From Treponema sp. (GTDB taxonomy: Bacteria; Spirochaetota; Spirochaetia; Treponematales; Breznakiellaceae), in contig JAITRD010000006.1 in the NCBI GenBank assembly GCA_031288575.1, positions 1 to 9,263 of the forward strand: a stretch of 9,263 bases of DNA. Direction: 5' to 3'. The stretch's first letter is position 1; each line of letters starts with the position of its first letter. Below the pieces are notes generated by a model. That model was not told the origin of the DNA. It searched no databases and saw only the letters and a list, made by a program, of their open reading frames with translations. Positions 1-6,401 of this stretch are shown here, piece by piece. Made by a program: the position numbers and the translations under genes.

Positions 1-337
1 TCCCGCATTTACTTTTAACTTAAGCCGCAAAGGAAAAAGCCCATGGCAACGGAGCATTAAACCGCTCACTACCCTCTTGTTGTGGCAGACAGCCCGTTTT
101 CCCCCCTCAAAGGGCCTTGCCTTTACCGCCTAAACCTCCCCCGAACGGAACAATAAGGCCGGCTGGGAGGGCAAAATTCCCATGGGGGGCACTTGACCGA
201 AGCTTTGCGCCATCTAACCCTCAGGACAACGACAAAGCCTTCGTGCGCAAAGCAAGCGTGCCCCCCATGGGATTTTGCCCCCCCGGCAGGTAATTTTTGT
301 TACGCTTCAAGAGCGGGTTATAAAAGCAAATGCGGGA
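1..337. repeat. Outer inverted-repeat pair bounding the gene-free leader region
   Basis: Positions 1-17 are the reverse complement of positions 321-337 at 16 of 17 bases; the one mismatch is position 11 against 327. The left arm begins exactly at the window edge, so it may extend further. The two arms enclose about 300 bp with no credible gene and a second, stronger palindrome at 162-287. This resembles the terminal repeats of a small non-autonomous mobile or intergenic element, but no target-site duplication can be tested because the left flank is outside the window. That the arms match is seen; that they bound an element is inference. Confidence 0.5.
162..287. repeat. Long imperfect palindrome (intergenic hairpin element)
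   Basis: The arm at 162-192 pairs with 258-287. The core GCAAAATTCCCATGGGGGGC (171-190) is matched on the other side except for one extra T, followed outward by about nine more positions with one mismatch and one G-T pair. Inside, GCTTTGCGC (202-210) pairs perfectly with GCGCAAAGC (245-253), leaving a loop of about 34 nt. As RNA it would be a very stable hairpin of about 125 nt. There is no T-run after it, so it is not a classical intrinsic terminator. The size and shape fit dispersed palindromic intergenic repeats; it could also stabilise or end a transcript from an upstream gene. It does not encode a recognisable protein. Confidence 0.7.
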
Positions 338-349
338 ACCCTGCCCGCA
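331..349 (+). other. Small stem-loop at the right end of the palindromic region
   Basis: TGCGGG (331-336) can pair with CCCGCA (344-349) around a 7-nt loop. The left half of this stem is also part of the right outer repeat arm (321-337), so the two pairings exclude each other. It lies just before the possible galM promoter. No T-run follows, so a terminator role is not supported. Confidence 0.3.
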
Positions 350-351
350 GG

Positions 352-381
352 ATGACAGGATGATACCGGCTGTGGTATATT
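352..381 (+). promoter_or_regulatory. Possible sigma-70-like promoter for galM
   Basis: ATGACA (352-357) and TATATT (376-381) each match the -35 and -10 consensus at five of six positions, with an 18-bp spacer. A start about 7 nt downstream would leave only about 10 nt of leader and would begin at or inside the ribosome binding site at 386-392. That makes the site doubtful, and the true promoter may lie further upstream. Confidence 0.3.
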
Positions 382-397
382 CTGCAAAGGAGAAGCC

Positions 398-1453
398 ATG
401 AAAATCAGTAAAAAGACCTTCGGCGTTCTTTCTTCGGGGGAAAAGGCCTCCCTTTATACCCTCAAGGCGGGGGATTTATCCCTTTCCCTCTCTACCCTGG
501 GGGCGGCCTTAACTTCGCTCCGGGTGCCCTCGTCAAAAAAGGGAAAGGGGGATGTCCTTTTAGGATATCCGGTCCTTGGTTCCTACGCCAATAATAAACC
601 CTTCATAGGAGCTACCATCGGCCGTTTCGGAAACCGCATCGGGAACGGAACCTTTACCCTTAATGATGCGGAGTACCGTTTATACCCGAATGACGGGGCC
701 CATACTCTCCACGGCGGACGCCGGGGCTTTGACAAGCTCCTGTGGAAAGCCGAGGCTTATGAAGAACGGGACGGCGTTTTTGTGCGCTTTGAGCTGGAAA
801 GCCCCGACGGGGATGAGGGCTTTCCGGGAAACCTCAAGGCCGCGGTCAGCTACGGCCTTACCAAGTCCAATGAGATAATTGCCGATTATCAGGCGAAGGT
901 CGACGCGCCCTGTCCCGTTAACCTTACTAACCATGCCTATTTTAATCTGGCTGGGGAAGGAACCGGGGATATTCTTTCCCATGAACTTATCCTTTTTGCT
1001 TCTTCCTATGTGGAAGCGGATGAAAACCTGATCCCCACCGGGAAACTGCTCCCGGTTCAAAACACCCCCTTTGATTTCAGGACCCGGAAACCTGTCGGGC
1101 GGGATATAGACCGGTCCGGCGGGCCCTCCGGGTCCGGCGTACTCCCCGGGTACGATCATTGCTTTGTGGTGGACGGGGAGGCGGGCAAATTGCGGCCCTG
1201 CGCGGAAGTTTTTGAGGAAAGCTCCGGCAGAATCATGCGGGTCTTTACCACCCAGCCGGGGGTCCAGTTTTATACCGGAAATTTTCTGGACGGAATTCCG
1301 GGCAAGATAGGATCGGTTTATGACCGCTACGGGGGATTTTGTTTGGAAACCCAGCATTTCCCGGACAGCCCCAACAAACCGGCCTTCCCCTCCTGCGTCT
1401 TCGGCCCCAAAAGGCCCTACCATGAAAAGGCCCTTTTTGCCTTCGAGTGGTAA
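398..1453 (+). CDS. galM: Aldose 1-epimerase (galactose mutarotase)
   Basis: A cytoplasmic enzyme that interconverts the alpha and beta anomers of galactose, glucose and related sugars, feeding the Leloir pathway. The 351-residue length is normal for the family and no signal peptide is visible. In order, the family landmarks are GRFGNRIGNGTF (75-86), HTLHGGRRGFDKLLW (102-116, with conserved His105), NLTNHAYFNL (175-184, with the catalytic-acid His179), GYDHCFV (251-257, conserved Asp253), QPGVQFYTGNFLDG (286-299) and CLETQHFPDSPN (315-326, with the catalytic-base Glu317). All key residues are intact. The ATG at 398 is preceded by AAAGGAG (386-392) with 5 nt spacing. The gene stands alone: no other sugar gene is visible, and about 130 bp with a new promoter separate it from the next gene, so a link to the ATPase is unlikely. 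Substrate preference within the family cannot be told from sequence. Confidence 0.95.
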   Translation: MKISKKTFGVLSSGEKASLYTLKAGDLSLSLSTLGAALTSLRVPSSKKGKGDVLLGYPVLGSYANNKPFIGATIGRFGNRIGNGTFTLNDAEYRLYPNDGAHTLHGGRRGFDKLLWKAEAYEERDGVFVRFELESPDGDEGFPGNLKAAVSYGLTKSNEIIADYQAKVDAPCPVNLTNHAYFNLAGEGTGDILSHELILFASSYVEADENLIPTGKLLPVQNTPFDFRTRKPVGRDIDRSGGPSGSGVLPGYDHCFVVDGEAGKLRPCAEVFEESSGRIMRVFTTQPGVQFYTGNFLDGIPGKIGSVYDRYGGFCLETQHFPDSPNKPAFPSCVFGPKRPYHEKALFAFEW

Positions 1454-1500
1454 AGGAGATAAACACCGGCCGGAAAAGTGATAAAAAACAGAAAAATGTC

Positions 1501-1539
1501 TTGATAAGTTGGAATGAACTAAGTTAAAATGAATATAAT
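1501..1539 (+). promoter_or_regulatory. Probable sigma-70-like promoter for the small gene and the ATPase operon
   Basis: An AT-rich island in an otherwise GC-rich window. A perfect TATAAT lies at 1534-1539 and a near match TAAAAT at 1525-1530. TTGATA (1501-1506) sits 18 bp before TAAAAT, and TTGGAA (1509-1514) sits 19 bp before TATAAT. Either pair could serve, giving starts around 1537 or 1546. No comparable site is seen in the short gaps further downstream, so this is the best candidate to drive the small gene and everything after it. Confidence 0.6.
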
Positions 1540-1568
1540 CCTGAAAAGGCAGCTTATTCCGGGTGTTT

Positions 1569-1578
1569 AGAGGGGGGG
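1569..1578 (+). promoter_or_regulatory. Ribosome binding site that decides the start of the small helical protein
   Basis: AGAGGGGGGG lies 8 nt before the ATG at 1587. An alternative GTG at 1563 in the same frame would sit upstream of this purine run and has no well-spaced site of its own, so the ATG is preferred. The seven-G run is an unusual form of the site. Confidence 0.55.
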
Positions 1579-1586
1579 CTATCCTT

Positions 1587-1952
1587 ATGCCTGGCCGAAG
1601 AAAGTTTTTCCTTGTTATGTTCCGGGCGGAATTAGAGGACAGCCTTGAAGACATTGAGTATTTGGGCGAGATTTATGAACGCCGGTACCGGAATAACGAA
1701 ATAACCAATTATGTATATAATGAAAATGAGGCTTTTTTGCATCATGAAGCGGCGGGCCTAAAAAATTTGATAACCCTTATTGATTCGTTTAATCCAGAGG
1801 ATTTTCAGACGGTAACGGAGCTTGCCCAGGCGGTGGATGTTTTTTTAAAAAAAAGGATCGAAGAATTCGATAATCCCCAGGTGGTTTACGGCATTATCAA
1901 ACGCAAAATAAACAAGATTCTTGCCTATATCGGGCAGAGGGATTCAGACTGA
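1587..1952 (+). CDS. Small helical protein of unknown function, upstream of V-ATPase operon
   Basis: I do not recognise a family. The product is 121 residues from the ATG at 1587, chosen for the purine-rich site 8 nt upstream; a GTG at 1563 would add 8 residues and an internal ATG at 1617 would remove 10. It is highly charged, with a basic N-terminus (MPGRRKFF), an acidic stretch (AELEDSLEDIEYLGEIYERR, about 13-32), a middle rich in Asn and Tyr, and a helical C-terminus ending in KRKINKILAYIGQRDSD. No membrane segment, signal peptide, cysteine pair or catalytic motif is visible. It reads in the same direction as the ATPase genes, lies 69 bp before atpE and has the only good promoter just upstream, so co-transcription is likely. 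I infer, weakly, an accessory or assembly role. Codon use is somewhat more AT-rich than in its neighbours, and the gene contains T7A8 at 1840-1854. Confidence 0.75.
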   Translation: MPGRRKFFLVMFRAELEDSLEDIEYLGEIYERRYRNNEITNYVYNENEAFLHHEAAGLKNLITLIDSFNPEDFQTVTELAQAVDVFLKKRIEEFDNPQVVYGIIKRKINKILAYIGQRDSD

Positions 1953-1979
1953 CATTTTAGCTTTTCCCAATGCGGGGCA

Positions 1980-1993
1980 TGGCCCGGGGGCCA
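1980..1993 (+). other. Short GC-rich palindrome before atpE
   Basis: TGGCCCGGGGGCCA can form a 5-bp stem with a CGGG loop in the 69-bp gap between the small gene and atpE. No T-run follows, so it is unlikely to terminate transcription. It could affect transcript processing or only reflect base composition. Confidence 0.3.
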
Positions 1994-2021
1994 ATATTAA
2001 CGCGGAATTAAAGAGGAGATT

Positions 2022-2639
2022 ATGGACATCCAACTTCAGGAATTGATCGATAAAATAAAAAGGGACGGGATTGAATCCGCTTCGGAGGAAGCTTCCCGTC
2101 TTAAATCCCAGGCTGAAGGGGAGGCAAAGCGCGTCATCGAAGCCGCCAGGCGGGAGGCGGAGGCCATTACCGCCAAGGCCAAAGCCGACGCGGAACGCTC
2201 GGAAAAAGCGGGCGTCGCGGCCCTGGAGCAGGCTTCCCGGAATTTGGTTTTGGTTTTTAAGGCGGAAATTGAAACCCTCCTGGATAAACTTATAGCCGGG
2301 GATGTTGCCCTTTCTTATAAAGAGGATGTTCTTAAGGCGGTGCTTCCCGAGGTGGTAAAGGGCTGGGCCTCCAACGCCAAGGGGGAAAACGCCCTGGATC
2401 TTATCGTAAGCCAGGAGAGCCTCAAGAAGCTGGAAGCCTATTTTAAAGACAAACTGGCCGCCGAATTAAAGCGGGGAACCGAGTTAAAATCGGATCGCAG
2501 CCTCGGCGCGGGTTTCCGCATCGCCAGTAAAGACGGGTCTGCCTACTATGATTTTTCCGCCGAATCCGTGGCGGAATTGCTTTCGGCCTATCTGAACCCC
2601 CGGCTTGCGGAAATTCTTAAAAACGCGGTAAAGGAATGA
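2022..2639 (+). CDS. atpE: V/A-type ATPase subunit E (peripheral stalk)
   Basis: Subunit E forms the peripheral stalk that holds the A3B3 head fixed against the rotating core. The protein has 205 residues, normal for the family. Residues 1-75 or so are a long Ala/Glu/Lys/Arg-rich helix (for example EAARREAEAITAKAKADAER) expected to form the coiled coil. The C-terminal part is globular, with the family-like stretch SLGAGFRIASKDGSAYYDF (160-178) and the final helices AELLSAYLNPRLAEIL. The ATG at 2022 has a strong AGAGGAGA site (2012-2019). In other V/A-ATPases E pairs with a separate G/H coil subunit; no such gene is seen here, so E may pair with itself, with an unlinked partner, or with an unrecognised protein. 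It is the first recognised ATPase gene in the operon and is followed after 4 bp by the DUF2764 gene. Confidence 0.93.
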   Translation: MDIQLQELIDKIKRDGIESASEEASRLKSQAEGEAKRVIEAARREAEAITAKAKADAERSEKAGVAALEQASRNLVLVFKAEIETLLDKLIAGDVALSYKEDVLKAVLPEVVKGWASNAKGENALDLIVSQESLKKLEAYFKDKLAAELKRGTELKSDRSLGAGFRIASKDGSAYYDFSAESVAELLSAYLNPRLAEILKNAVKE

Positions 2640-2643
2640 CGCG

Positions 2644-3252
2644 GTGGGTTATTACTATTTAATAGCCCAACTGCCCTATCTTATCTACGGGCAAGAGGCG
2701 CCCATGTCTTCCCGGGCCTTTAAAGGCCTCTGCGAAGAAGCCCTCTCCCCCGCCGACAGGGCGCTTTTAAAATATTGCGCCCTGGAAGCGGAGGAAGTCC
2801 TTTCCCAAAATCCCGAAGACGGCCTTTTATACGGAGAGCCCCTCCCCCGGACATCCTCGGAATTTCTTGACCGGTGGCGGGATTGGGAACGGACCCTGCG
2901 CTTGAACCTCGCCCGGCTCCGTTTTACGCGGTTGAAGCGGGAAGGGGACAGGGCCCCGGCGGATCCCCCGGATTACCCGGCGGATGCCGTGACGGCCGCC
3001 AAGGCGGCCTTTGCCATGGATTCTCCCTTAGAGGCGGAACTTTTTTTGGATAAAAGCCGGTGGGATCTTATTGAATCCCAGCAGGGTTTGGATTATTTTG
3101 ACCGTAATACGGTTTATGCCTATCTTCTTAAGCTGTTCCTTTTGGAACGGCGGTCTCTTTTCAGGCCTGAGGAAGGTTTTGCGGAATATAAAGGGCTTTA
3201 CGCTGCCATCATGGAAGCGGCCCCAAACGTTGAGGGAAAAACCGATGTGTAG
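2644..3252 (+). CDS. DUF2764 family protein, V-ATPase-associated
   Basis: A 202-residue protein whose N-terminus YYYLIAQLPYL (3-13) matches, from memory, the hallmark start of DUF2764 proteins, which are encoded between E and A in V-ATPase operons of Treponema, Borrelia (BB0095 position), Chlamydia (CT309 position) and Bacteroidetes. The rest is helical, rich in Leu, Arg and Glu, without catalytic motifs or membrane segments. I read it as a cytoplasmic structural subunit. It begins with GTG at 2644, 4 bp after the atpE stop; AAAGGA lies about 8 nt upstream inside the end of atpE, so translation is probably coupled. The slot and the lack of a canonical C (AC39/d) gene suggest it may link the rotor shaft to the K ring, but that is inference. 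Family placement is fairly secure, function is not. Confidence 0.82.
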   Translation: MGYYYLIAQLPYLIYGQEAPMSSRAFKGLCEEALSPADRALLKYCALEAEEVLSQNPEDGLLYGEPLPRTSSEFLDRWRDWERTLRLNLARLRFTRLKREGDRAPADPPDYPADAVTAAKAAFAMDSPLEAELFLDKSRWDLIESQQGLDYFDRNTVYAYLLKLFLLERRSLFRPEEGFAEYKGLYAAIMEAAPNVEGKTDV

Positions 3253-3279
3253 TTTTTCCCCGGAATCGGGAGAACCGAA

Positions 3280-5040
3280 ATGACCGGAACAAAAGGAACA
3301 GTGGTAGCCGTTAACGGCAATATGGTGAGCGTCCGCTTTGAGGGCGCCGTTTCTATGAACGAAGTGGGTTTCGTTAAGGTTGCCGACAAGCGGCTGAAAA
3401 GCGAGGTCATCCGTATCCGGGGTGATATTTCCCAACTCCAGGTTTTTGAAATTACCAAGGGCATCTCCGTGGGGGACCAGGTGGAATATTCCGGGGATAT
3501 GCTGGCGGTAGAGCTGGGCCCCGGGCTTTTGGGACAGGTCTTTGACGGCCTCCAGAACCCCCTCCCCAAACTGGCCGAAGAAGCGGGGTATTTCCTGGAA
3601 CGGGGGGTGTATCTGGATCCCCTGCCGGCGGATAAGCCCTGGGACTTTACCCCGGCGGTAAAAGCCGGGGACCGGGTTGAGCGGGCGGATACCCTCGGGA
3701 CGGTTCCGGAAGGGTCCTTTACCCACCGGATCATGGTGCCCTTTAACCTCTACGGCTCCTATACGGTGGCCTCGGTAAAGGAGGCGGGAAGCTATACCAT
3801 CCGGGATACCGTCGCGGAACTTCGGGATGAAAAGGGCAATACCTTTCCGGTAACCATGTCCTTCCACTGGCCCGTGAAACGGCCGATAGACTGTTTTGCG
3901 GAAAGGCTCCGGCCGGAGGAACCCATGGTTACCCGGGTCCGGCTTATCGACACTTTTTTCCCCGTAGCCCGGGGGGGGACCTACTGCATTCCCGGCCCCT
4001 TTGGGGCGGGTAAGACCGTGCTTCAGCAAGTCACCAGCCGCCACGCCGATGTGGATATCGTGATCCTCGCCGCCTGCGGGGAGCGGGCCGGGGAGGTGGT
4101 GGAAACCCTCAAGGAATTCCCCGAATTATTGGATCCCAAAACCGGACGGTCCCTTATGGAACGGACGGTCATTATCTGCAATACCTCCTCCATGCCCGTG
4201 GCGGCCCGGGAAGCTTCGGTATATACCGCGGTAACCCTGGCGGAATATTACCGCCAGATGGGGCTGAACATTCTTCTTTTGGCGGATTCCACCAGCCGCT
4301 GGGCCCAGGCCATGCGGGAAATGTCGGGGCGCCTTGAGGAGATCCCCGGGGAAGAGGCTTTCCCGGCATATCTGGAGTCCACCATTGCCAGCTTTTATGA
4401 ACGGGCGGGGCTTGTGCGGCTCCGGGACGGTTCCCTGGGGTCCGTTACCATAGGCGGTACGGTCAGCCCCGCGGGGGGCAACTTTGAAGAGCCGGTAACC
4501 CAGGCCACCCTCAAGGTGGTGGGGGCCTTCCACGGCCTTTCCCGGGAACGGTCGGATGCCCGGAAATACCCGGCCATTCATCCCATGGAATCCTGGTCCA
4601 AATACCGGGGGATTATCTCCGCGGATAAGGTTGCCTATGCCCGTGGTTTTATGACCCGGGGGAATGAAGTGGAGCAGATGATGAAGGTTGTCGGCGAAGA
4701 AGGCACCAGCCTGGAGGATTATGTGATTTATCTCAAGGGCGATTTTTTGGATTCCGCTTATTTCCAGCAGAATTCCTTCGATCCCGTCGATTCTTCGGTA
4801 AGCCCCGAACGGCAAAACCATATTTTCGCCATGATGCTTAAAATATTGGGGTCTTTTTTTTCCTTCGCCGACAAAAACGAAGCCCGGACCTGGTTTAACC
4901 GGCTCAGGCAGCGTTTCTTAGATTATAACGGTTCGGAATGGCAGAGTGAGCGGTTTATCTCCCTGGAAAAGGAGATCGAAGCCGAGGTGGCCGAACGGGC
5001 TTTGAGTATCGAAGCCGCGGCGGAAAAACTGCTCGCGTAA
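3280..5040 (+). CDS. atpA: V/A-type ATPase catalytic subunit A
   Basis: The catalytic subunit: three copies alternate with B in the V1 head and hydrolyse or make ATP. The 586-residue length is standard. Order: N-terminal beta barrel (1-75), the bulge region unique to A subunits (about 90-195), the nucleotide-binding domain (about 215-430) and a helical C-terminal domain. Visible motifs are the P-loop GPFGAGKT (239-246, Lys245, Thr246), CGERAGEV (266-273, with the catalytic Glu268), the Walker B-like ILLLADSTSR (331-340, Asp336) and IPGEEAFPAYL (355-365). The usual Ser of GPFGSGKT is Ala, and the usual GERGNE is GERAGE; both fit my memory of chlamydial and spirochetal A subunits and are not defects. 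The ATG at 3280 follows GGGAGA with 6 nt spacing, 27 bp after the DUF2764 gene. No intein or frameshift is present. Confidence 0.97.
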   Translation: MTGTKGTVVAVNGNMVSVRFEGAVSMNEVGFVKVADKRLKSEVIRIRGDISQLQVFEITKGISVGDQVEYSGDMLAVELGPGLLGQVFDGLQNPLPKLAEEAGYFLERGVYLDPLPADKPWDFTPAVKAGDRVERADTLGTVPEGSFTHRIMVPFNLYGSYTVASVKEAGSYTIRDTVAELRDEKGNTFPVTMSFHWPVKRPIDCFAERLRPEEPMVTRVRLIDTFFPVARGGTYCIPGPFGAGKTVLQQVTSRHADVDIVILAACGERAGEVVETLKEFPELLDPKTGRSLMERTVIICNTSSMPVAAREASVYTAVTLAEYYRQMGLNILLLADSTSRWAQAMREMSGRLEEIPGEEAFPAYLESTIASFYERAGLVRLRDGSLGSVTIGGTVSPAGGNFEEPVTQATLKVVGAFHGLSRERSDARKYPAIHPMESWSKYRGIISADKVAYARGFMTRGNEVEQMMKVVGEEGTSLEDYVIYLKGDFLDSAYFQQNSFDPVDSSVSPERQNHIFAMMLKILGSFFSFADKNEARTWFNRLRQRFLDYNGSEWQSERFISLEKEIEAEVAERALSIEAAAEKLLA

Positions 5041-5065
5041 AAAACGGAATAGATAGGGCGGAATT

Positions 5066-6364
5066 ATGAAGAAGGTATATAGCAAAATTGAATCCATCAC
5101 CGGCAGCGTGATCACCGTCAAGGCGGAGAATGTCCGTTACGGCGATTTGGCGGAGGTGGATACCGTTTTCGGTACTTCCCTGGCGGAAGTAAACCGTCTG
5201 GAAGGGGGCCTGGTATCCCTTCAGGTATTCGCCGGAGGCCGGGGCATTTCCACCGGGGATACGGTACGTTTTCTGGGGCATTCCATGGAGGTTTCCTTTT
5301 CGGAGAACCTCATGGGCCGGGTTTTTTCCGGGTCCGGCGCCCCCCGGGACAGGGGCCCCGCCCTCCATGAAAACCTCATCCCCATCGGGGGGCCTTCGGT
5401 GAACCCTTCCCAGCGCATCATCCCCCGCCGGATGATCCGGACCGGCATCCCCATGATCGACCTTTTTAATACCCTGGTGGTTTCCCAGAAACTGCCCATA
5501 TTCTCTGTTTCCGGGGAACCCTATAACGAACTCCTCGCCCGGATCGCCATGCAGGCCGAAGTTGACGTCATTATTTTAGGGGGCATGGGGCTTAAATACG
5601 ACGATTACCTTTTCTTTAAGGACACCCTGGAAGAAGGGGGCGCCCTTTCCCGGACGGTGATGTTCGTCCATACCGCCAGCGACCCCACGGTGGAATGCCT
5701 CATGATCCCCGATATGTCCCTGGCGGTGGCGGAGCAGTTTGCCCTCCAGGGTAAGGACGTTTTGGTCCTCCTCACGGACATGACCAACTTTGCCGACGCC
5801 ATGAAGGAAATTTCCATCATCCAGGAACAGGTTCCCTCAAACCGGGGATATCCCGGGGATCTTTACAGCCAGCTTGCCAGCCGCTACGAAAAAGCGGTTG
5901 ACTTCGACACCGCCGGTTCCATCACCATCCTGGGGGTAACCACCATGCCCGGGGACGATGTAACCCACCCGGTGCCGGACAATACGGGGTACATTACCGA
6001 AGGCCAGTATTATCTTAAAAACGGCCGCATCGAGCCCTTCGGTTCCCTTTCCCGGCTTAAACAGCAGGTAAACGGCAAGACCCGGGCGGACCACCGGGCC
6101 CTCATGGACGGGATGATTAAACTCTATTCGGCCTATAAGGACACCCTGGAAAAAAAGGCCATGGGTTTTATCATGACCCCCTGGGACGAAAAACTCCTCA
6201 AATACGGCGACAGTTTTGAAAGGCAGATGATGGACCTTTCGGTGAATATTCCCCTGGAGCGGGCTTTGGACTTAGGCTGGGAGATCCTTGCGGACTGTTT
6301 CAGCCCCGAAGAAACGGGCCTGCGGACGGAACTCATTGAGAAATTTTGGCCCAAGAGGGATTAA
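5066..6364 (+). CDS. atpB: V/A-type ATPase non-catalytic subunit B
   Basis: The regulatory partner of A in the A3B3 head. It has 432 residues, slightly shorter than the roughly 460 common in the family. The site of the P-loop is replaced by SGEPYNELLARIA (149-161), as expected for a non-catalytic B subunit. Other landmarks are SGSGAPRDRGP (88-98), GIPMIDLFNTLV (127-138), VLLTDMTNFADAMKEIS (234-250), the VPSNRGYPGDLYSQLASRYE block (256-275) and SLSRL (327-331), whose Arg330 corresponds to the arginine that reaches into the catalytic site of A. The ATG at 5066 has a weak site (AGGGCGG) and starts 25 bp after atpA. All features fit a working subunit. Despite the shared symbol this is not the F-type ATP synthase AtpB. 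Confidence 0.97.
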   Translation: MKKVYSKIESITGSVITVKAENVRYGDLAEVDTVFGTSLAEVNRLEGGLVSLQVFAGGRGISTGDTVRFLGHSMEVSFSENLMGRVFSGSGAPRDRGPALHENLIPIGGPSVNPSQRIIPRRMIRTGIPMIDLFNTLVVSQKLPIFSVSGEPYNELLARIAMQAEVDVIILGGMGLKYDDYLFFKDTLEEGGALSRTVMFVHTASDPTVECLMIPDMSLAVAEQFALQGKDVLVLLTDMTNFADAMKEISIIQEQVPSNRGYPGDLYSQLASRYEKAVDFDTAGSITILGVTTMPGDDVTHPVPDNTGYITEGQYYLKNGRIEPFGSLSRLKQQVNGKTRADHRALMDGMIKLYSAYKDTLEKKAMGFIMTPWDEKLLKYGDSFERQMMDLSVNIPLERALDLGWEILADCFSPEETGLRTELIEKFWPKRD

Positions 6365-6401
6365 AAAGCCGCCCGTAGGGCATAAGGGTATTTGAGGAAC
6401 C

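Noticed and set aside
1..397. tRNA, CRISPR array or small protein gene in the leader region
   Set aside because: No cloverleaf with an anticodon and acceptor stem, no regularly spaced direct repeats, and no open frame with a ribosome binding site were found on either strand.
1466..1490. CCGGCCGG palindrome followed by an A-rich stretch as a terminator after galM
   Set aside because: The palindrome has no loop and is followed by A residues, not a T-run on the plus strand, so it does not fit an intrinsic terminator.
680..1654. Long open frame (324 codons) on the minus strand opposite galM
   Set aside because: Galactose mutarotase motifs on the plus strand are intact over the whole overlap. 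The minus-strand product has no recognisable motif, is rich in Gly, Pro and Arg as expected for an antisense frame in GC-rich DNA, and lacks a sensible start context.
1563..1952. GTG start at 1563 for the small helical protein
   Set aside because: The purine-rich site at 1569-1578 lies after this GTG and is well spaced for the ATG at 1587; the purines before the GTG are too far away.
1991..2010. TATTAA before atpE as a separate promoter
   Set aside because: No acceptable -35 element is found at the right distance.
3258..3273. Possible hairpin over the atpA ribosome binding site (CCCG 3259-3262 with CGGG 3267-3270)
   Set aside because: The stem is only 4 bp with a 4-nt loop; too weak to claim regulation in GC-rich DNA.
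3028..4044. Long open frame (338 codons) on the minus strand across the DUF2764 and atpA genes
   Set aside because: It overlaps two well-supported genes and its Gly/Pro/His-rich product looks like an antisense shadow.
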